A DNA stretch of 64,000 nt, taken from contig JAIGNY010004486.1 of assembly GCA_020152595.1 (NCBI GenBank), forward strand, positions 286,001-350,000. The letters run 5' to 3'. The stretch comes from Chiridota heheva (taxonomy: Eukaryota; Echinodermata; Holothuroidea; Apodida; Chiridotidae). The notes below the pieces were generated by a model. That model had not been told where the DNA came from and did no database searches. It was given only the letters and a program-made list of their open reading frames with translations. The position numbers and the translations under genes are program-made. Each line of letters opens with the position of its first letter. Positions within the stretch are counted from its first letter, which is position 1. This document shows positions 50,601 to 59,600 of this stretch, in pieces.

Positions 50601-53600
50601 AGATGTCCACAGTTATATCAATATGTCCACAGCTATGATTATATCAAGCTGTCCACAGCTACGGTTATATCAAGATGTCCACAGCTACGGTTATATCAAG
50701 ATGTCCACAGCTACGATTATATCAAGATATCCACAGCTACGGTTATATCAAGATGTCCACAGCTACGATTATATCAAGATGTCCACAGCTACGGTTATAT
50801 CAAGATTTCTACAGCTATGGTTATATCAAGATGTCCACAGCTACGGTTATATCAAGATGTCCACAGCTACGGTTATATCAAGATGTCCACAGCTACGGTT
50901 ATATTAAGATGTCCACAGCTACGGTTATATCAAGATGTCCACAGCTACAGTTATATCAAGATGTCCACAGCTACGGTTATATCAAGATGTCCACAGCTAC
51001 GGTTATATCAAGATGTCTACAGCAATGGTTATATCAAGATGTCTACAGCTACAGTTATATCAAGATGTCCACAGCTACGGTTATATCAAGATGTCTACAG
51101 CTATGGTTATATCAATATGTCCACAGCTACGGTTATATCAAGATGTTCACAGCTACGGTTATATCAAGATGTCTACAGCTACGGTTATATCAAGATGTCC
51201 ACAGTTATATCAAGATGTCCACAGCTACGGTTATATCAAGATGTCCACAGCTACGGTTATATTAAGATGTCCACAGCTACGGTTATATCAAGATGTCCAC
51301 AGCTACGGTTATATTAAGATGTCCACAGCTACGCTTACATCAAGATGTCCACAGCTACGGTTATATCAAGATGTCCACAGCTACGGTTATATCAAGATGT
51401 CCACAGCAATGGTTATATCAAGATGTCCACAGCAAAGGTTATATCAAGATGTCCACAGCAACGGTTATATCAAGATGTCCACAGCTACGGTTATATCAAG
51501 ATGTCCACAGCTACGGTTATATTAAAATGTCCACAGCAATGGTTATATCAAGATGTCCACAGCAAAGGTTATATCAAGATGTCTACAGCAATGGTTATAT
51601 CAAGATGTCTACAGCTACAGTTATATCAAGATGTCCACAGCTACGGTTATATCAAGATGTCCACAGCAATGGTTATATCAAGATGTCCACAGCTTTGGTT
51701 ATATCAAGATGTCCACAGCTACGGTTATATCAAGATGTCCACAGCTACGGTTATATCAAGATGTCCACAGCTACGGTTATATCAAGATGTCCACAGCTAC
51801 GGTTATATCAAGATGTCCAGTTATATCAAGATGTCCACAGCTACGGTTATATCAAGATGTCCACAGCTACGGTTATATCAAGATGTCCACAGTTATATCA
51901 AGATGTCCACAGCTACGGTTATATCAAGATGTCCACAGCTACGGTTATATCAAGATGTCCACAGCTACGGTTATATCAAGATGTCCACAGCTACGGTTAT
52001 ATCAAGATGTCCACAGCTACGGTTATATCAAGATGTCCACAGTTATATCAAGATGTCCACAGCTACGGTTATATCAAGATGTCCACAGCTACGGTTATAT
52101 CAAGATGTCCACAGTTATATCAAGATGTCTACAGCTACAGTCATATCAAGATGTCCACAGCTACGGTTATATCACGATGTCCACAGCCAGTCCATAAACC
52201 AGTTGTGAAGCTCTGGTAAGCAAAACCCACCGGGAATTAAACCAGGACCTAGCTTGCCAAGCTGATGTTATGACAGGCAGACCACTAAAGTATTTAAAAC
52301 TTTAATTGAATATTTGCAACAAATCTTACTGTTTGATGCATTCTTTAACTTCGCGAGGAATTTTAAATTTATGTCTTAGAAACAGTCCAATATTTACTAT
52401 TGAATTTGCAAGCTGAGAATATTTTGGAACATGGGTTGCATTCCCATCTCATGGACTATTTCAACTGTTACAACGTGTGGATACAGTTGTACGTATCTTT
52501 CAAAATGATTGAAATAGAAAATTTGGAAATTATTCAGGGATTCTTCTTGTCCAATGAAACAAATGTGTGTCAAGTCAAGTTTTGTAAATCATTTTAAATA
52601 AACAATGAATAAGTGCTTAGGGTTTTGAGATGGAGTTTATAGTCCACACTTATTCCTAAAGTACTCATCAATGAAATTATTGCATGTTTAAGGTATATGG
52701 ACTGGTAGAGATTTTATATTCACCAGAAAACTATGACACTGGTGTTACAATCATGGTAGCACCTGCATTGTCCAAGTTATAACTAATCCAATTTGAAGAA
52801 GTTTGAATGAATGCAAAACTTGTGGTGAGAAGACAACTCAAACTTTTTAATGTAATTTCTTTTAATCATTGACGACTTTTCTCCTGTTCAGTTTTGTTAG
52901 AGAACATGATTCAAAATATCTTGGTCATATGCAACTGCTCTCATTCAAAGAACAGTGGTGAAGAATTAAAAAACAATAGGTTAACATAAGGAAATTTATA
53001 TGTTTTTTTGTTGTCATGTCACAAAATTACAATGAAATTTGCATAATTTATCATAAAGCTCTCAAAATTCAAGATGCTGTCCAATGGTCAATTTTCAAGC
53101 AATTTTGATGTATCTTTTGCTATTTTCATGGCTTATAGCATATCTGCATGGCTTATAGCATATTTTCATGGCTTATAGCATATCTGCATGGCTTATAGCA
53201 TATCTGCATGACTTGTAGCATATTTTCATGGTTTATAGCATGTTTTCATGGCTTATAGCATGTTTTTATGGCTTATAGAATATTTTCATGACTTATAGCA
53301 TGTTTTCATGACTTATAGCATATTTTCATGGCTTATAGCATATTTTCATGACTTATAGCATATTTTCATGGCTTGTAGCATATTTTCATGGCTTATAGCA
53401 TATTTTCATGGCTTATAGCACATTTTCATGGCTTACAGCATATTTTCATGGCTTATAGCATATTTTCATGGCTTATACCATATTTTCATTGCTTACAGCA
53501 TATTTTCATGGCTTATAGCATATTTTGTTCCAATTAAGCTTAAATTGTTGCTACCTGTCCATAGATCTTTAACGATACAAAATATATAAAGCTAAACTTC

Positions 53601-56600
53601 AAAACTGGCCATCCTCCCATCCCTCTCAACCTACCTTTTTAGTCATTGTTGCAGAATACAAGTATGTCCTTCTGTTCTTAGGAAGTACTTTTAAGATCTT
53701 GTCTACTTCTTGTTCAAAATCCATGTTTAGAATCCTGTCTGCTTCATCCATTACCTGCACAGAGAATAACAACCAGTTTAGAACAAAAATTTAATTTGAA
53801 TTCTTTCTGCTGCATGAGACGCTGCCCTTGTACATATATAGCACTGCTAATACTCCAGAGAATGCTTTCAACAACAACAACAAAATTCATTCATTCCTTT
53901 TTTAATTTCTATTCATAATCAAAATTTTGTGAATAAAATTTAGATTCAAAGCCATTTTTCATATCCACTGTAGGATCTGTAAAACATAAAGCTGCAACAA
54001 GAAATTCTATAATTTGTCTTGTGTCTTTTTTATGTTTTTTATTTTTATTTATTTTATGAAATAGAACGATGGTTCACATGCCCATGCAAATTGACACCCA
54101 TATCATATGACCCGTCCAATTATAAAAATGGCATCCCACATAACATCCTATGTCCCACATGGCTTCCCATGTCCCACATGGCTTCCCATGTCCCACATGG
54201 CATCTAATGTCCCACATGGCATCCCGTGTCCCACGTGGCATTCAACTCATATGTCCCACATGACATTTCATCCCATCCCTTGTCCAGCATAGCATTCCAC
54301 CCTATGTCCCACACGGCATCCCACCCTATGTCCCACATGGCATTCCATCCTATGTCCCACATTATATCCAACCATATGTCCCGCATCGCATCCCACCCCC
54401 TATGACATCCATAGACTCCAGGAACAGTCTCGTCCTAGCTATCACAGTCCCTGATTGAGTACACTAAGTATGAAAGTCTGTCAGTTCATGTAACATATGC
54501 AAATGAACTGTCGAACAAGAAACTAAAGCAGTCTAATAATCATGCCTGATATAGCCCTTGGTGTATACAACATGGTATATATTGTACTCTATTGCCCCAA
54601 TCCATGTCCCACATGGCCCCCATCCATGTCCCACATGGCATCCCTCCCTATGTCCCAATGCAGTCACATCCTGTCACATACCCTGACTGAGGATACTGTA
54701 CTAAGTAAAAAAGTCTTGTCAATTTATATACTGTAGTAACTTTATGCAAATGACCACAATATTAAAGGCGGAGTTTAATGATCATGCCTGATACAGCTGT
54801 TGGTTTACAAATATTTTGAAGAACTTTCAGGGTTTTAAACCTCCAGTGTTATGAGAGACACTTGAGGCTATCTGAAGAATATTGGAAAATTATATCATCT
54901 TACACTTACCTTCTAAAGAAATATCAAATGTTTTGTAGACTTTTTAAGGAAACTCGTCTTCAATCCTGTCTTAAGTGTCTGAAAAACTAACATTTTGTGA
55001 GGGAATTCCAGCCTTCCATAAGGATATCTGAAGAAACTTTAACTTTTTCTGCAGAACTCTGAAGAAACTTTAACATTTCCTGAGGAATTTTCAAAAAACC
55101 TTCAAACATATCTGAGGAATCTCAGGAAAAACTGTGGTCAGACGGATGAAGTGGCCATTACATAGGTTCTCATTATGCTTAGCATGCTCACCAAAATGTA
55201 AACTTAACCAGTGCACCTTCCTGTGCCTCTGTTTTTCAGTTTTCTATCAATGTGCTGTGCCCAACAAACTACTGTGTGTAAAGCAGTGGCGCCATGAGGC
55301 ACTTTGGTCTGGTAGGGACATTGGGTGACCTAACCCTACAATTTCTCCTCGAGTTTTATGGTGAAAAATCAATCATGGGATCTTGGTGAAAAGTGGAGGA
55401 GTCCCTTTGTCCTCCCTGTGGTGGCGTTATAGGGTGATCTACAACTACCCCTCCATCTTTTATACTCAATTTTCAAAGAATTGGAAATCTTTGCGAGAAG
55501 TGGGGCTACTGAAAGTAACAACAAATATGAAGAACATGAATATATAGTTGTTTCTTGTGGAGAGGAAAGAGCTTGATTTTGGACGAATTGTTGGAAATAA
55601 GAATCAACATTGAGACAGATAATAGGAAAGGTGCATTTGAAAAGTGCATAAGATTGTGGGAAACGTATCACAAATAACTGAAATATTGTTTTGTTTATTT
55701 CTTTTCATATGATAAAAAGATTATTATTATACTATCAATCAATCAATCAATCGATCAGTGCACATTTTTTAATTATCCTGTACATTAATGAAACCGTAGA
55801 AACATGTAAATTATTCCCCTATTCATTAAAACTCACCAAGTATTTCAGAGCCCTTAAACTGAAGCCTTTTGTGTTCTCGAGATGATCAACCAGTCTCCCA
55901 GGAGTAGCTGGGAAAAAAGGAAAATAATCATGTAATGCAGTGACCATGTCAGGTACAGGCACCAAGAGAAGTCCTCATGGGCCATGCAGTGACCATGTCA
56001 GGTACAGGCACCAAGAGAAGTCCTCATGGGCCATGCAGTGACCATGTCAGGTACAGGCACCAAGAGAAGTCCTCATGGGCCATGCAGTGACCATGTCAGG
56101 TACAGGCACCAAGAGAAGTCCTCATGGGCCATGCAGTGACCATGTCAGGTACAGGCAACAAGAGAAGTCCTCATGGGCCATGCAGTGACCATGTCAGGTA
56201 CAGGCAACAAGAGAAGTCCTCATGGGCCATGCAGTGACCATGTCAGGTACAGGCAACAAGAGAAGTCCTCATGGGCCACAGTGACCATGTCAGGTACAGG
56301 CAACAAGAGAAGTCCTCATGGGCCATGCAGTGACCATGTCAGGTACAGGCACTAAGAGAAGTCCTCATGGGCCATGCAGTGACCATGTCAGGTACAGGCA
56401 ACAAGAGAAGTCCTCATGGGCCATGCAGTGACCATGTCAGGTACAGGCAATAAGAGAAGTCCTCATGGGCCATGCAGTGACCATGTCAGGTACAGGCACC
56501 AAGAGAAGTCCTCATGGGCCATGCAGTGACCATGTCAGGTACAGGCACCAAGAGAAGTCCTCATGGGCCATGCAGTGACCATGTCAGGTACAGGCACTAA

Positions 56601-59600
56601 GAGAAGTCCTCATGGGCCATGCAGTGACCGTGTCAGGTACAGGCAACAAGAGAAGTCCTCATGGGCCATGCAGTGACCATGTCAGGTACAGGCACTAAGA
56701 GAAGTCCTCATGGGCCATGCAGTGACCATGTCAGGTACAGGCAACAAGAGAAGTCCTCATGGGCCATGCAGTGACCATGTCAGGTACAGGCACCAAGAGA
56801 AGTTCTCATGGGCCATGCAGTGACCATGTCAGGTACAGGCAACAAGAGAAGTCCTCATGGGCCATGCAGTGACCATGTCAGGTACAGGCAACAAGAGAAG
56901 TCCTCATGGGCCATGCAGTGACCATGTCAGGTACAGGCACTAAGAGAAGTCCTCATGGGCCATGCAGTGACCATGTCAGGTACAGGCACTAAGAGAAGTC
57001 CTCATGGGCCATGCAGTGACCATGTCAGGTACAGGCAACAAGAGAAGTCCTCATGGGCCATGCAGTGACCATGTCAGGTACAGGCACCAAGAGAAGTCCT
57101 CATGGGCCATGCAGTGACCATGTCAGGTACAGGCACCAAGAGAAGTCCTCATGGGCCATGCAGTGACCATGTCAGGTACAGGCACCAAGAGAAGTCCTCA
57201 TGGGCCATGCAGTGACCATGTCAGGTACAGGCACCAAGAGAAGTCCTCATGGGCCATGCAGTGACCATGTCAGGTACAGGCACCAAGAGAAGTCCTCATG
57301 GGCCATGCAGTGACCATGTCAGGTACAGGCACCAAGAGAAGTCCTCATGGGCCATGCAGTGACCATGTCAGGTACAGGCACCAAGAGAAGTCCTCATGGG
57401 CCATGCAGTGACCATGTCAGGTACAGGCACCAAGAGAAGTCCTCATGGGCCATGCAGTGACCATGTCAGGTACAGGCACCAAGAGAAGTCCTCATGGGCC
57501 ATGCAGTGACCATGTCAGGTACAGGCACCAAGAGAAGTCCTCATGGGCCATGCAGTGACCATGTCAGGTACAGGCACCAAGAGAAGTCCTCATGGGCCAT
57601 GCAGTGACCATGTCAGGTACAGGCACCAAGAGAAGTCCTCATGGGCCATGCAGTGACCATGTCAGGTACAGGCACCAAGAGAAGTCCTCATGGGCCATGC
57701 AGTGACCATGTCAGGTACAGGCAACAAGAGAAGTCCTCATGGGCCATGCAGTGACCATGTCAGGTACAGGCACCAAGAGAAGTCCTCATGGGCCATGCAG
57801 TGACCATGTCAGGTACAGGCAACAAGAGAAGTCCTCATGGGCCATGCAGTGACCATGTCAGGTACAGGCAATAAGAGAAGTCCTCATGGGCCATGCAGTG
57901 ACCATGTCAGGTACAGGCACCAGAGAAGTCCTCATGGGCCATGCAGTGACCATGTCAGGTACAGGCAACAAGAGAAGTCCTCATGGGCCATGCAGTGACC
58001 ATGTCAGGTACAGGCACCAAGAGAAGTCCTCATGGGCCATGCAGTGACCATGTCAGGTACAGGCAACAAGAGAAGTCCTCATGGGCCATGCAGTGACCAT
58101 GTCAGGTACAGGCACCAAGAGAAGTCCTCATGGGCCATGCAGTGACCATGTCAGGTACAGGCACCAAGAGAAGTCCTCATGGGCCATGCAGTGACCATGT
58201 CAGGTACAGGCAACAAGAGAAGTCCTCATGGGCCATGCAGTGACCATGTCAGGTACAGGCAACAAGAGAAGTCCTCATGGGCCATGCAGTGACCATGTCA
58301 GGTACAGGCACCAAGAGAAGTCCTCATGGGCCATGCAGTGACCATGTCAGGTACAGGCACCAAGAGAAGTCCTCATGGGCCATGCAGTGACCATGTCAGG
58401 TACAGGCAACAAGAGAAGTCCTCATGGGCCATGCAGTGACCATGTCAGGTACAGGCACCAAGAGAAGTCCTCATGGGCCATGCAGTGACCATGTCAGGTA
58501 CAGGCACCAAGAGAAGTCCTCATGGGCCATGCAGTGACCATGTCAGGTACAGGCAACAAGAGAAGTCCTCATGGGCCATGCAGTGACCATGTCAGGTACA
58601 GGCACCAAGAGAAGTCCTCATGGGCCATGCAGTGACCATGTCAGGTACAGGCAACAAGAGAAGTCCTCATGGGCCATGCAGTGACCATGTCAGGTACAGG
58701 CACCAAGAGAAGTCCTCATGGGCCATGCAGTGACCATGTCAGGTACAGGCACCAAGAGAAGTCCTCATGGGCCATGCAGTGACCATGTCAGGTACAGGCA
58801 ACAAGAGAAGTCCTCATGGGCCATGCAGTGACCATGTCAGGTACAGGCAACAAGAGAAGTCCTCATGGGCCATGCAGTGACCATGTCAGGTACAGGCAAC
58901 AAGAGAAGTCCTCATGGGCCATGCAGTGACCATGTCAGGTACAGGCAACAAGAGAAGTCCTCATGGGCCATGCAGTGACCATGTCAGGTACAGGCAACAA
59001 GAGAAGTCCTCATGGGCCATGCAGTGACCATGTCAGGTACAGGCAACAAGAGAAGTCCTCATGGGCCATGCAGTGACCATGTCAGGTACAGGCACCAAGA
59101 GAAGTCCTCATGGGCCATGCAGTGGTTCACAGCAGCTTAGAATAATGGAAAGAGACCTCTGCTATAAAATGTAGACTTGTTTATAGTAAGGTTGCATTGT
59201 GGGAGGTTGCTAGCCCTGACACCCCAGAAAATGCACCTAAGCAGGACGGTAGGGATGTGTATTATGCATGAGCTGAACTGAAAGCATCCCAAGACTGATA
59301 ACTTTGGGTAATCAAGAAGATGATAGTACTCAGTCAAGGATTGGGTAGTTAGCATCTCCACTACCCCACAGATGTTACAGATTCCTACATTCCATTTTCA
59401 AATACAAAAATACCTATATTTCTAGTAGCGATATGCACTTAGGAAAACCTAACTTGTAATTTCAATGGGTTTCTTTATGTCTCATTGAACTTGATCTTAC
59501 CCCAATCAAACATTTTCATGGCAAACTTGTTATACAAATCACAAATGGCTGATTTGGGAAGAACAAATCTTTATGGAATTACAGGAGATCTTGGCATGCC

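Noticed and set aside
48897..52219. Open frames up to 806 codons with repeating Tyr/Ile/Ser/Thr pattern
   Set aside because: They are translations of the 26-bp array; 26 is not a multiple of three, but the unit lacks stops, so all three plus frames remain open.
48509..52231. Inverted 13-mers flanking the 26-bp array as transposon ends
   Set aside because: Only GTGGGTTTTGCTT is shared; there is no target duplication and the match is short enough to be chance.
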